Assembly: GCA_015178975.1 (NCBI GenBank) | Contig: WHVD01000142.1 | Coordinates: 1-64,000 of the forward strand | Direction: 5' to 3' | Length of the DNA stretch: 64,000 nt | Source: Hysterangium stoloniferum | Lineage: Eukaryota; Basidiomycota; Agaricomycetes; Hysterangiales; Hysterangiaceae | Shown here: one piece after another, positions 1 to 11,070 of the stretch | Layout of the letters: every line of letters starts with the position of its first letter | Numbering within the stretch: position 1 is the stretch's first letter | Notes under the pieces: generated by a model | Databases searched by the model: none | Told to the model about the DNA's origin: nothing | What the model saw: the letters and a program-made list of their open reading frames with translations, nothing else | Made by a program: the position numbers and the translations under genes

Positions 1-1784
1 AGATAAGATGTTGGATCCCGAGAGCCTTGCATGATTTCCGATTGACGCGGCAGTGGAAATTCATCGGAACCGTTAGGCTGTTCAACTTTCTATAGTCAAT
101 CACTACTCGTGGTTTCCCGTTGCGATAGACGACAAAGGCTGGCACCCCCCCAAGGACTCTTGGACGGTTCAATCACTCCCTGTTGGAACCAAGTGTCCAT
201 TTGTTCGTCAATGACTTTCCTATTAGCTGGGAGGTTGGAAACATTGACATTGAAATAGGTTGTGCGCCATCTTTTAAGGGGACATTGACCTTGACATCTA
301 CTTGTCCTAAACGCCCGTCTACTCCAAAAGCTAGGACATTTTTAGTTAATACTGACTCCAAGCGGGAGGAGATGTCGGTAGGGATGTCAGGACCTAAATT
401 AACTAGCTTATGCAGATCTTCCACGCGAAACATTTCCGTGGTGGCAACTTCTGACATTTTGGGGGCCTGCCGGGTTGAAATCGTCTGCGAGTTCCCGTTC
501 CAGGGGCAGCCCAGAAGATTGAGGATTAAGGACATGTTCCTCTTCTATTCTTGATAGACTTTCGACGAGATGGGTGATCTTGGTTGCCGTCGACTGCATC
601 AATGCCCTCTCAGTCGAAGATCTAGGAGTCTGGGCCCATTTGTTCGTGTCGTGAATTAATCCAATGGTTTCCCCTCGTCTGATGATTCTTGGTGTCAGAG
701 AGGGATTAGCGAGAGGTATTGCGGCACGTTCCCTAGAGATGGTGGTGGTGGGAGCAGCTAGTATACTCCCATCGTCGTTCTGTAAAACAACTCCCTCGAC
801 TATCCATTGGTCACCAATAAGATCTCCTACAAAGATTGGTACTAATCGAGCTGATTCCAGTTCTATAGTACAATCTTGTGAGGCCCGTGCGACTCTTTCA
901 GTACGCACTCCTTTGTCTGGTTTGGAAGTCAATTCAGACGAGTCATTGGCTAATTCCTCAAAGAGGATCTTGCTAATCAAAAAGGTTAAAGGCTGCGGCT
1001 CCTTGGAAGAACTGGCTGGAATAGATCCTGCTCTCCCAGGCAAAATCAATCTGGAACCCAGCGGTTGGTCTCGCAGTGTCCCAATCTCATAGTTCACGTG
1101 AAAGTCCTCTCCAAGAAGGATCAGGACGGTCATACCTCGGACAATGTACATCTCAGCGGTAAATTTGAGGAGTATACCGGTGTCGTCCTCGAGATAAATG
1201 GGGACGTTGACGTATCCTAATACTTTGGCATTACCGGTAAGTTGTACGAGGCGCAGCTTGAGTCCTTGCTTGAGTTTAGGGTGGTCCTCTAGTTCCTTAT
1301 AGAAATCCTCCGAGATTAAGGAGAGGTCAGCTCCAACGTCCAGCCTGATTTTAATAGGATTTGAGGCTTCTGAATTCCCTACACGTCTGTAGATGTGTAA
1401 TGCTGAAATCCCAATACTGGAATATCCACCCAGAGGGTCCCTTCTGCGATAGATAATAGTCGAATCCTCTTTCATAAGTCGACTGGATCGGGGGTATTGA
1501 ATTCTAGGTCTTTTGCTTTCTTTTCTTGCAGCCAGTTTGATGTCCCTCCTGATACGTCTACCGTTAGGTACTTTGGGAGCGTTCGAAATAGAGGCGTCCG
1601 CTTCAGAGTCTGACTCATCGCAAGGAATTAAGTTGGGTAATTGCCCTGGGTCGAAGGGGAAGCTCTCCTCCTCCAATCCCTCTGACTCAGAGGGGTCTTC
1701 TATGACGTAGGTCTGACTTATTTCCTTAGATTGGTTCACAAATGCGTCCTCGTCGACGATTTCCTCAATGGTGGGAGGTTCAGG
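1..1784 (-). pseudogene. Gypsy element A: protease and start of reverse transcriptase (cut by window edge)
   Basis: Minus-strand pol region of a Gypsy retrotransposon. From 1739 down to 408 one long reading frame carries a retropepsin-like domain with the active-site motif LDVGADLSLIS near 1320-1350, followed by a linker typical of Gypsy polyproteins. The frame changes between about 450 and 535, where a conserved pre-RT linker (LVNLGPDIPTDISS) appears. A run of seven G/C at about 148-154 marks another shift, and the start of RT is readable at 1-150 (SPWGVPAFVV, then VVIDYRKLN). The rest of RT, RNase H, integrase and the 3' LTR lie left of the window. At 1785-1787 the gag-pro frame meets an in-frame TGA, so the copy is probably inactive. 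Confidence 0.85.
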
Positions 1785-1787
1785 TCA

Positions 1788-4481
1788 TGATAAAACTCTC
1801 GTCTCAGTCAGACCTTCACGGTTCTGACGATGAGCATCTAGCCAGTCTCCTTTCTCGAGAAAATCATGGTCTGATATAGAAACATAAACTTGCGATGTCT
1901 CATTCTCATTCGAGGATGCTTTCACGTCTGAAACGATGTTGTCCTCTGGCTGAGGAAGGTAGACAGAAATGAAAATTGATTCCTCATCAATGTTATGTAC
2001 TTGTCCCTGTACACTTAATCCATAAACCGTTTCATAAGCCCTTTGATCCTCCACCTCCTCCATTGGGTTCTGCGTGGAGCACTTGTTAATAGAGACATAG
2101 TGCGACATCCTGCCTGCATGGGGGCAGTCGATCTTGAAATGCTCTAAGCTCCCACAAATCCAACACTCCTTCGGAGGCTTGGCGATGCTTTTCTTGTCAC
2201 TTCATTCAAAAAAGAACTTGCCGTGTTTCTTACCCTGCTTAGCATTCAATCTCCTAGGGATGGTTTTATCCTCGAGTTCGCCGAGGAGGACGTGGCCTCA
2301 ATTAGTGGAGTCGATATTTCCAGAGTGCTCCTCCTCATGCCAGGGATCTGACTCATCTTGCTCGGTGATCATGACTCTGGGTTTCTGAAACCGATAATGT
2401 TCTCGATGTGTTTGAACCCAAGCGTTAATCAGAGCCTCTTGTAAATTGTTCGCGTAAGTCTGTAGGCTCATGATGTCGTCGATAGGTTGTCCCTGTAGAA
2501 GATAAAGCCATTCCATGGGTAGTGTCAGGATAAGTCTGTGCGTTTTGTCCTTCCAGTTTTGGTGGAACCCGTACAAGAATCGATAGAGCTTGACCCTTCG
2601 CTGAATGTAATGAACGGGTGTCTCATGATTGTGACCGGCCTGTCGAAACTTCATGGCTTCCCATTCTAGAGCCAAGGATTCGCGCCAACGAGTTCCTAGT
2701 AATCCTTCTACAATGCCCCAAAGAAACGATCTGTGAGATCGACTAAATTCAGTGCGATGTTCACGGTCTAGGGTGCTCCACCAGATCTTAGCACCACCGG
2801 TGAGTCGTCTTGGCAGAGCGACTCCCAACAATGTACTCATGGAGTCAGAGATCTCCGAGAGGCTCATAATGTCCATAATGTAATCCAATGCCTTGGATTG
2901 AGTCCCATCGTATTCGGGAAGGTCTGACCATTTGATCTTGATGTCGTTGGTGTTAAGAGTGGTCCTTTTATCCTTAGGTAAGTCATCGATAGGCGCGCTG
3001 GCTCAAGGCTGCATCGGAGTTTGAAAGGGAGAGTTAGGTACTCTACCTTGATGCCCCCCACGTCCCGAATTCCCTCCATAGCTTGAGGTACTAGAACTCC
3101 CAGATGAATTACTAGGAGGTCCTCCTGATGGCAGAAAAGGGTTGGAGGAGATCGGCAGGGAATGGTGAGGATCAACTGGATTCAGCAATCCTTGACCAGC
3201 AACCTGACCAGCTATACCCTCGGTGAATGCAGTGGAGAAAGACGGTCGACCCCTGTTGGCAACTGATCGATTTCTAGTTGTAGTTGGTTCATCACCCACG
3301 TTCGTATTGCCAGGGATTCGTTCGAACGCGACGCGAGAGCGGTGAATTTCCTGTTGGGGGGTAGGGCTAGGTTCCGTCGCGATCCCTCTCTCAATTTTGA
3401 CCATATTCAAAGGTCGACGAGGTTGAGGCTGATAGAGGGGGATGCATATTTCCATTCCTTTTTCCTGAAGACGTTCCGCCACCTGCATCCTCATTTCAGA
3501 CGGGAAGTCTTGCAAAATAATGGGACGATTGAGCGAATGAAGGAAACGAGTGTCGGGAGATCCATTCAGGGTACGAACAAATGAACTTGTTGTGGAGATG
3601 GGCGAATCGGGTACCTGGATGGAATCACCATAAGGGTAAAGCACTTCCAAAACCATCTTATCGAGTCTTCTCTGATTTTGCCTTAACCGACCCCTTAAAG
3701 TGAAATACGCAAATGAAGAATTCCGAGTAATCCCATTAAGAGACTCCTCCAGCATCCGAATGTATATATACTGGTAGTTGACTTTGGGGACGATGTGATC
3801 CCCACCGAGTAGGACGTGAAGGATTTGTAACGCGTCATTGTGCGTGCGGAGCACTTCAAGGAATGAAGAGAACACTTCTTGTTTAAGAACCGTCCTCCCT
3901 CCTTCCATAACAGAAGTAACTTTGCTCGACCATTCGGGGATCGAGCGAGTTAGATCCTCAAGGGTTCCAGGTCGTGTGAATAGATCTTGCGCCGATAAAA
4001 TAGCCTGATAACGACCTAACCAGACTGCTACAGTCACTGGTAAGAGGGGGTAGTCCGTATTGTACTCCTCCACAAAGGGAGTAACCTGATCCGCAGAAAT
4101 TCGATCGGCGTTGTACGCATCCCATTGTAAGTCGATGGGCTGGGCATAAATCATATGACCCCTAAAGAATTGCTTAAGGATGACCTGTTTAGGCGGGAAC
4201 GAGAGAATGGGTTCAGAAGCATGGGTAATTTCAACCTTAGCTCCGGGGACGTTCAACTGCTCAGTTGACGGATGTTCTTCTCATGGACTTGGAGGGGCAT
4301 CCGTTGACAGTCCAGCTACTGCTTCAACGGGACTTCCGGGAGGAGCTGGTTTTTGAAAAGTCAACGAAGATTTCCTCATGGTGATGTTATGGGATGGTTC
4401 CAGACTTGCAGGTCTTTGATGAGGTTTTGAACTACTCGGGGTCACAGAGGATCTCGGCGTTTGGTTCTTGCCAGTGGTCAT
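1788..4481 (-). pseudogene. Gypsy element A: gag with CCHC zinc knuckle
   Basis: Gag precursor starting at ATG 4481. Reading stays in a single minus-strand frame through to the protease but is broken by in-frame TGA codons at 4281, 3003, 2298 and 2202 (and at 1785). All are TGA, as expected from CGA arginine codons that lost a C. A basic, Pro/Ser-rich N-terminus is followed by a long region of unassigned sequence. A retrotransposon-gag domain follows at about 2888-2400, recognisable from the KIWWSTLDREHR and PVHYIQRRVKLYRFLY stretches. A CX2CX4HX4C zinc knuckle (CWIC...H...C) lies at 2124-2165. The first ATG lies about 75 bp inside the 5' LTR, as usual for Gypsy gag. Confidence 0.85.
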
Positions 4482-4557
4482 TTACGTGCTTAGAATTTGA
4501 TAGTTGAAATAAATGTTTTTCTTCATAGGGAAAGAGCGGTCCGGCCCGGATCACCAC

Positions 4558-5164
4558 TGTGAAGAGTGGTGGAAGTTCTAACCATTCTATATACGAAGAA
4601 TATCGACCGTTTAGGTATGACACCAAGATGTATTGACTGTCGAAGTCTAATACAGAATGAACATGTATTGACTACTCAGTTCAATACGGTAGAAGGAAGT
4701 AGCTATCTAGAATAAGGTAGAGAGCTAAAACGAATAAGTAGAATCGACTGTCTAGTGCGATTCTGAACGACTGCTCGAGAGTAAAGTAGAGTACTAGAGA
4801 GTCGAATAATAGAGTAGCGTGGATGTGGTCCACGCGAGTAGCGATGAGGATTGAGTTTCGACTGGTACAGTTCGAAACTCTGATAGAGTAGATAGCTAAA
4901 GCCCATCTGTGACGTTCGAGACGATACACCAATCACAACTTACAGGACATGAATGGGTGTCTGGGTAAGTCGTGGTTGCGGTGTAAAAAGTGTCTGAGTT
5001 CTAAACTACGGGCACTAGAATACATAAGTCTGGCGTGTGTGCGCCCACAAGAGTCGATGTACCACATACATAGGTCGTCAAACTAATTATAGAAATAATA
5101 AAGGAAATATAGTAAGAGCTCATCCGACTATATTTCCTGAGTGTATTTCGCCATACCTCTCACA
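4558..5164 (-). mobile_element. 5' LTR of Gypsy element A
   Basis: On the minus strand this 607-bp block starts TGTGAGAGG and ends CTTCACA, so the ends are the inverted pair TGTGA/TCACA. It is closely similar over its whole length to the solo LTR at 55536-56173. It lies immediately upstream of the element A gag. Directly after the LTR end on the minus strand is GTGGTGATCCGGG, a candidate primer-binding site because it contains TGG near the junction; the tRNA was not identified. The flanking pentamer GATGG at 5165-5169 should be one copy of the target-site duplication, with its partner beyond the left window edge. Confidence 0.88.
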
Positions 5165-6079
5165 GATGGTGATCGATCCAGTGGTTGAACGTTTTACAAT
5201 TCATGCCTGTTGTACATCAGTATGAATGAAACAAAATTTCAGACAGATGAGACAAAGGTACAATGGGTGGTTTCATTTATGAAGACCGGTTGAGCCGCCC
5301 TTTTTGCAAATCAGCTCATGAAATCGTGGAGTCGAGGAGATTCAGTGTTTTCATGGGAAATGTTTGTGCGGACTTTCGAATGTGAGTTTTTCCCGGCTGA
5401 TGAAGCAGCGACAGCGCATATCAAGTTGGAAGGAACAACTTACTATCAAGGCCGCCAAATGGTCGACGAGTACACGGATGAGTTTTGAAAACTCATTGAC
5501 CTCGCGGGTTACAAGGATCCTCTGGCCGTTGTCATGAAGTATCGACACGGCCTGTTTCCAAGCATCCAAACTTAGGTTGCAACGATGGAAAATCGCCCTA
5601 AGGACGATGATGAACAGGGCCGGTACGATGCCGCCTCCCATTTCGACTGAAATTGAAATGCAAACGAGATTTTTCGTTCAGCAGGCACTACGACACGACC
5701 AATCGTGCTGAAGCCCCCGATGATTTCACGCATCATTCCCCCACATCTTCCACATCTTCCACATCCTACACCAACACTACCTTCATCTAAACTGGTTGAC
5801 GCAATGGATGTTGATGCAACCAAAGGCTGTGGCCTCCCTTCAACCCTCTGTTTTGAATGTCGCCAGCTGGGTCATTTTAGCCGAGATTGCCCTCAGAAGC
5901 TACAAAGGATCTGCTTGTTACTTACCAGCCTTGATGACGAAGGACAGGACATGGCCATGGACATCCTCCTTGCTGAAGCTGATGTTCGAATTGCTTGTAG
6001 TAGGGTGGCAGAATCTGATGATTCCCCTCGGGAGGCTGATCTGCAGTCAGTTCCAGATTTTCCCAACCACAGCGAGTGA
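5165..6079 (+). pseudogene. Chromodomain Gypsy element B: 3' part of gag
   Basis: Truncated gag of a plus-strand chromovirus. Its N-terminal part and 5' LTR were displaced to the left by insertion of element A at 5164. Gag-like sequence is readable from about 5250 (capsid-type residues such as TTYYQGRQMVDEYTDEF) and ends in a CX2CX4HX4C zinc knuckle (CFECRQLGHFSRDC) at 5849-5890. The capsid part is broken by several in-frame TGA codons (for example after KTG, after EYTDEF, and twice near 5648-5656) and one TAG near 5574. These positions are typically Arg or Gln in the family. The clean frame at the end is 5705-6079 and overlaps the protease frame. Confidence 0.8.
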
Positions 6080-7152
6080 AGGGTATGCCCTCACTACCAC
6101 TTTCATATAGATTCAGTGTTCTTTCAGTTGATGATGTATGTACAGTTAATACATCTGGAGTTAAATCTCTACTGAGTGAGGACACTGAAAATCAAGTCAT
6201 ACCTGACCCACCCAAGTCCTCTTCAGTCCACTCCCACCGTTGGAGACCTGTTTGGGAGCATCGTCTTCCAAAATCTCTCATTATTGCCTCAATTGCAACT
6301 GCCAAATCATTGCACCTAAAAGTTGAGCTCCAAACAACTGATACTGGCCTCCTCCGATCAACTCGTGCATTGGTTGATTGTGGTGCCACTGGTCTATTCA
6401 TTGATCAAGACTATGTGCATGAAAATGGAATTGCCATACAATCACTCATCTACCCAATCCATGTATACAATGTTGATGGAACACCCAATGAAGCAGGTTC
6501 AATCACTGAGGTTGTTGAATTGGTCCTCCGCTACAAGGATCACTCAGAAAAGGCATTGTTTGCAGTCACCAAGCTTGGAAAGGAATCCCTTCTGCTTGGA
6601 TATACCTGGCTAAAGGATCACAACCCTGAGATCAATTGGCAGACACAAGAAGTCAAGATGACCCGTTGCACCCCACATTGTAGGGAGTGTAAAATCTCAA
6701 CCCTTCAGACATGTGAAGAGATTAGATGTTTACAAGCTTGTAGAGATGCCCCAGCCCCAGTCTTCACATCTGAGGAAATGGAAGAGCCAATTCCTGACTT
6801 GCTACCTGATCAGTCTGATGAGGCTGAAGACCAAACTGATGACTCAATGGAAGATGGAGATCAATTATTTGTCACAGTGTTGCACCCAGAACTGACTCCA
6901 AGTCAGATTCGAGCATCTGCTACAGTACCTCAGCGATTAGCAGAGGCTAGTGCAAGGTTCAACACACCAAGTCCAAAAGGTTTTCGAAATATTGTCCCTG
7001 AGTACCTCCATACCTTTGAAGATGTGTTCTCTGAGTCATTTGATTCACTACCTGATCGAAAACTTTGGGACCATGCAATTGAACTAATCCCTAATGCAAA
7101 GTCAACCAACTGCAAGGTCTACCCATGTCCCTCAATGAGCAGACAGGGCTAG
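6076..7152 (+). pseudogene. Gypsy element B: retropepsin-like protease and pre-RT linker
   Basis: A 358-residue open segment containing a retroviral-type aspartyl protease, recognisable from ALVDCGATGLFID (active-site D with CGAT instead of the usual SGAT) at about 6367-6405 and LLLGYTWLKDHNPEINW at about 6590-6640. These two blocks are the classic beginning and end of Gypsy proteases. The last third is an acidic linker ending with VFSESFDSLPDRKLWDH, which leads into RT in related elements. The Ser-to-Cys change in the active-site motif is a conservative or decay substitution. The frame ends at a TAG (7150-7152) just before RT. Confidence 0.85.
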
Positions 7153-8432
7153 ATATCTTTCTTGCTGAAAACCTTGCAACTGGTTGGATACGTCCTTCCA
7201 AGTCACCCATGGCATCTCCCGTTTTCTTCATCAAGAAGAAGGATGGCTCCCTTTGACTTGTACAAGACTATCGCACACTGAACACCCAAACCATAAAAAA
7301 TCAATATCCACTCCCACTCATTTCAGAGCTGGTAAATCAATTAAAAAGAGCACGGTATTTCACAAAGCTTGATGTTAGATGGGGCTACAACAATGTTCGC
7401 ATTAAGGATGGAGATGAGTGGAAGGCTGCTTTCCGAACAAATAGAGGGTTGTTTGAACCCTTGGTCATGTTTTTTGGTCTCACTAATAGCCCAGCAACCT
7501 TTCAGACTATGATGAACGACATCTTCCAGGATTTGATTGCTGAGGGAGTTGTCTGTGTCTACCTGGATGACATCCTCATCTTTACCAAGACACTTGAGGA
7601 ACATTGGCATGTCCTATTACTGGTTCTTGAGTGTCTTCATGAGTATAAGCTCTACCTCAAACCAGAGAAATGTGAGTTTGAAAAGACAAAGGTCGAATAC
7701 CTTGGCCTAGTCATCTCTGAAAACCAAGCAGAGATGGACCCAATCAAGGTGTCAGGTGTGCATGATTGGCCCACTCCTACCAGTCGGAAGGAGGTACAAG
7801 CCTTCCTTGGATTTACCAACTTCTACAGGCGATTCATAGCAGATTTCTCCCACCATGTGTGACCACTGTTTGACCTCACAAAAAAGGAAACAACTTGGAG
7901 GTGGACTGTGACTGAGGACAATGCTTTCCTTCTCCTCAAGGATCTGGTTACAAATGCACCAATCCTGACAATGCCTGATGATTCAAAACCTTTTCGAGTT
8001 GAAGCTGACTCATCAGACTATGCCACTGGAGCAGTCCTCTCACAACAGCTGGATGATGGAAAGTGGCATCCTGTTGCCTTTTACTCAAAAAGCCTGTCAG
8101 CTGTTGAATGCAATTATGAGATCCATGACAAAGAGATGCTTGCAGTGATTCGTGCCTTTGATGAATGGAGACATTTCCTAGAGGGGGCACGACACTCAGT
8201 TGAGGTATGGACAGACCACAAAAACCTTGAGTACTTCATGTCTTCAAAAAAGCTAAATCGAAGACAGGCTAGATGGTCCCTGTCCCTGACATATTTCAAT
8301 TTCCAACTGCACCACCAGCCAGGACACTCTATGGGCAAAACTGATGCACTCTCTCATCAGCCTGACCATAGTTCTGGTGAAGGTGACAACTCAGATATTA
8401 CCCTACTTAAACCAGAGTTTTTTGCAATTTGA
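7153..8432 (+). pseudogene. Gypsy element B: reverse transcriptase and RNase H
   Basis: RT begins with the conserved [14 protein letters not shown] stretch at about 7205-7255. A TGA then replaces the Arg codon expected before LVQDYR. The catalytic YLDD motif is intact at about 7560-7571, and the thumb region (QAFLGFTNFYRRFI) ends at a TGA at 7861-7863, where Arg is expected before PLFDLT. RNase H follows (7908-8432) with VEADSSDYATGAVLSQ, YEIHDKEMLAVIRAF and WTDHKNLEYF, all key RNase H blocks, and ends at another TGA (8430-8432) in the tether before the integrase. The enzyme order RT-RNaseH-INT is standard for Metaviridae. Confidence 0.9.
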
Positions 8433-9711
8433 GCCATGGAGGGTGTGTCAATACATGGGCCAGATTGTGAATTCCTCACTGCTATTCGCCAAGGAAATGA
8501 GAAGGGTGAACAGGAGGAAGCAGTGATCAAGGCAGTGAAGGAACTCCGAAAGTCTGGTGGCTGATCTATCAGATTAATAGAATGGTCAGAAGAGGATGGA
8601 CTGGTGTTGTATTGGGGTAAGATATATGTACCAACAGACCCAGAACTGAGGTGTAGGATTGTGGAACAGCACCATGACTCTCGGGTTGCTGGCCATGCAG
8701 GACGATGGAAAACCTTAGAGCTAGTGAGTCACAATTTCTGGTGGCCAGGCATGTCGCGATACATAGGGCAGTATGTCAAGACATATGACACATGTATCCA
8801 CACCAAGTTCCAGCATTGGATGCCAATTGGTAAATTACACCCAAACACCACATCAGAAGATCAATGGGATACAACCAGTGTCGACTTCATAGTGGACCTA
8901 CCTGAATCCCAAGGGTATGATTCAGTCATGGTAATTGTAGATCTCATGACAAAGCGTGGACACATTTCCTCCCCACACATAAGACTGTTGACTCTATTGG
9001 TGCAGCTCGGATCTTTTTCAAGGATGTATGGAAGCATCATGGACTTCCACAGCGAGTTATCTCAGATTGTGGATCACAGTTTGCAAGCCATTTCACTCAG
9101 GAACTATACCAACTCCTTGGGATTCAACAAGCCTATTCCACAGTGTACCACCCTCAGACTGATGGGCAGACTGAACAAGTCAACCAAGAGCTTGAGACAT
9201 ATCTGAGGATATTTGTAAATCAGTGCCAATCAGACTGGGTTGACCTTCTCCCACTTGCAGAATTCCAGTACAACAACCATATCCATGCATCTACACAATA
9301 GACACCATTCATGTTAGACTGTGGACATCATCCACGAATGGGCTTTGAACCAGACCTTCGGTCCAACAAGGTGGAATCGGCAAATGATTTTCGAGATCAA
9401 ATGGCTGACACTCTTGAAGAGGCAAAAGCAGCACTGGCTAAAGCAAAGGATGAGATGACAAAATACTACAACTGTCGGCAAACCCCAGCACCAAGCTTCA
9501 AGACAGGAGACCAAGTTTTCCTGGATGCCAGTGATATTCAAATGGCCCAACCATCAAAGAAACTGTCACACCTTCAACTAGGGCCATTCAAGGTACTTGA
9601 ACAGGTCTCACCAATTGCCTATAGGTTGGAACTGCCCAAGTCAATGAATAGACTCCACCCAGTCTTCAATGTGGTGAAACTGACACCAAAAATTGAGGAT
9701 CCAATCATTGG
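8433..9711 (+). pseudogene. Gypsy element B: integrase
   Basis: The integrase starts with the H2C2 zinc-binding segment: H..H in EQHHDSRVAGHAG and a degenerate C..C pair in YDTCIHTKF (8604-8810). The catalytic core begins at DTTSVDFIVDLP (about 8870). One or more frameshifts break the core near 8960-9200; the second Asp (SDCG-like) and the PQTDGQTEQ block lie in a different frame from the first Asp. A TAG at 9299-9301 stands where Gln is expected before TPFML. The C-terminal GPF..L module (LGPFKVLEQVSPIAYRLELP) is intact at 9560-9640. The frame runs up to the target site of the solo LTR at 9712. Confidence 0.88.
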
Positions 9712-9716
9712 CCACC

Positions 9717-10322
9717 TGTCATGAACATACAAGCTCAAATTTCAATAATATTCAATATTACATTTCTTCAACATTCCTTCGACTTTCCAACTCAATTTCC
9801 AACTCGACTTCCAACTCGACTATTCTTCGACAATATCTTCGACAATATCAAATATATTCGACTTGTCTCAGGTTGATGTCATTGATAATTTCACTTTGAT
9901 ATCATATTATCATCATAGGTAAATGATATATAGTATATAAGGGCAATGATAGGAACGAAGGAAGTCAGTCAGAAAACCTGTATTATATTATATTATTACT
10001 GTATTATATTATATTATTACTGTATTATATTATATTATTACTGTATTATATTATATTATTACTGTATTATATTATATTATTACTGTATTATATTATATTA
10101 TTACTGTATTATATTATATTATTACTGTATTATATAATTGTCGAACTTCTTCCAAGCCTTTCTTCAACTTATCTATTTGTGAGCCTCTGTGTCCTATCTT
10201 TGCCTCACGCTTTATCGACAGGATGAATTAATACTTCATCGAATGAGGCATCTTTATTCGATATTGTTGAATATTCTTCAATTGTTTATTCAAATTTATT
10301 GAGTAAAATTCGATTTGTGACA
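9717..10322 (+). mobile_element. Solo LTR inserted at the integrase/chromodomain junction of element B
   Basis: A 606-bp block starting TGTCATGAAC and ending TTGTGACA (inverted ends TGTCA/TGACA). It is flanked by CCACC (9712-9716) and CTGCC (10323-10327). Removing the block and one flank re-joins the integrase tail to the chromodomain region in the same reading frame, which fixes the boundaries. The flanks differ by two transitions that can both be derived from CCGCC. The 3' half is clearly similar to 35405-35701. The block contains a TATA-like TATATAGTATATAAGG near 9926-9942 and the minisatellite annotated separately. The strand is inferred from the similarity of both copies and is not certain. 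Confidence 0.85.
9980..10135. repeat. 21-bp minisatellite inside the solo LTR
   Basis: Seven full copies and a partial copy of an AT-rich 21-bp unit (unit text: ctgtattatattatattatta or a rotation of it), almost identical to one another. Because 21 is a multiple of three, the array stays open and looks like a repetitive protein-coding ORF, but it is not one. The related LTR copy near 35490-35525 has only about one and a half units, so the array expanded within this copy or contracted in the other. Confidence 0.95.
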
Positions 10323-10327
10323 CTGCC

Positions 10328-10704
10328 ATTCTAAACCACCACCAGATCCAATAGTAGTGGAAGGAGAGGTGGAGTATGAGGTTGAGAAGGTGTTGGACAG
10401 CAGATGGACGTATGGGTGGATTGAATACCTCATAAAATGGCAAGGTTTTGGTGTGGAACATAATAGTTGGGAACCAGGACATAGGGTATTTGCCCCTGCC
10501 TTGACAGCAGATTTCCACACACAACATCCAGAGGCAGTAACAATGCAAGGCCCTATTCAAGGATCAAGGCAACCTCAGAACACCATAGTACGAGTAAACC
10601 AGATTCCAAGGTTTCGAGAGGTTAACCCTGGACTTTATTGGCAGCAACAGCATGTCGGGATGCCATACCTTAAAAGGGGGGGTGATGTCAGGGGACAACC
10701 TTAA
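10328..10704 (+). pseudogene. Gypsy element B: chromodomain and C-terminal tail
   Basis: The C-terminal part of the polyprotein resumes immediately after the solo LTR. A Pro-rich hinge (KPPPDP) and acidic stretch (EGEVEYEVEKVLDSR) lead into a chromodomain: WTYGWIEYLIKWQGFGVEHNSWEP at about 10405-10478, with the aromatic residues Y/W...W expected of a methyl-lysine reader fold. In chromoviruses this domain directs integration toward heterochromatin. The stop (10702-10704) falls inside the 3' LTR start, just after the polypurine tract. Confidence 0.9.
10671..10682 (+). other. Polypurine tract of element B
   Basis: TAAAAGGGGGGG directly precedes the 3' LTR start TGATGTCAGG. This is the position and composition of a plus-strand priming site. 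Confidence 0.75.
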
Positions 10705-10990
10705 GTTCCCCAAATTCACTTTTGACTTGTCAGAGTCTAGTCTCATAAGTCCAGGGTAAGGGTACCTTGTCTTTATCACATTTTCAAACTCCGCTGCACT
10801 TTTAGTTAGTCACACACTAGCTGAGGGTTCCTTAGACTTTTCTCTTCAGATTCCCTCTGCTAGGTAAGTAGTACTGCAATCTGTATGTATATAAATAGAT
10901 AGATATAAACTAACTTCGGATTCCCTCTGCTAGTGCCCCAACTCAGTCTTAGTGTGAGTCAGTGTGGTCTAGAGAGTCGCCCTTACATCA
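10683..10990 (+). mobile_element. 3' LTR of element B
   Basis: A 308-bp LTR starting TGATGTCAGG right after the polypurine tract and ending CTTACATCA, giving perfect 6-bp inverted ends TGATGT/ACATCA. Inside it, a direct repeat of about 18 bp (GATTCCCTCTGCTAG core) occurs at about 10848-10862 and again near 10919-10933. The pentamer after the LTR (TTATC, 10991-10995) should be the target-site duplication. The matching 5' flank is left of the window. Confidence 0.78.
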
Positions 10991-11070
10991 TTATCCAAAT
11001 AGACACAGAATTGAGTAGATGTGAAGGGGTTAGAGTCGGTAGATACAGAAATATCACAAGTGATGATAGA

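Noticed and set aside
4681..5225. Overlapping open frames on both strands
   Set aside because: They lie within the 5' LTR of element A and show no domain; the equivalent solo LTR at 55536 does not keep them open.
9980..10135. Possible CRISPR-like array
   Set aside because: Units are directly adjacent with no spacers, and this is a eukaryotic repeat region.
9946..10137. Open reading frame with a repeated CIILYYY pattern
   Set aside because: It is the in-frame translation of the AT-rich 21-bp minisatellite inside an LTR, not a protein.
10323..10327. Reading the solo LTR flanks as unrelated, with no target-site duplication
   Set aside because: The two pentamers differ only by transitions explained by one ancestral CpG, and using that site restores the reading frame.
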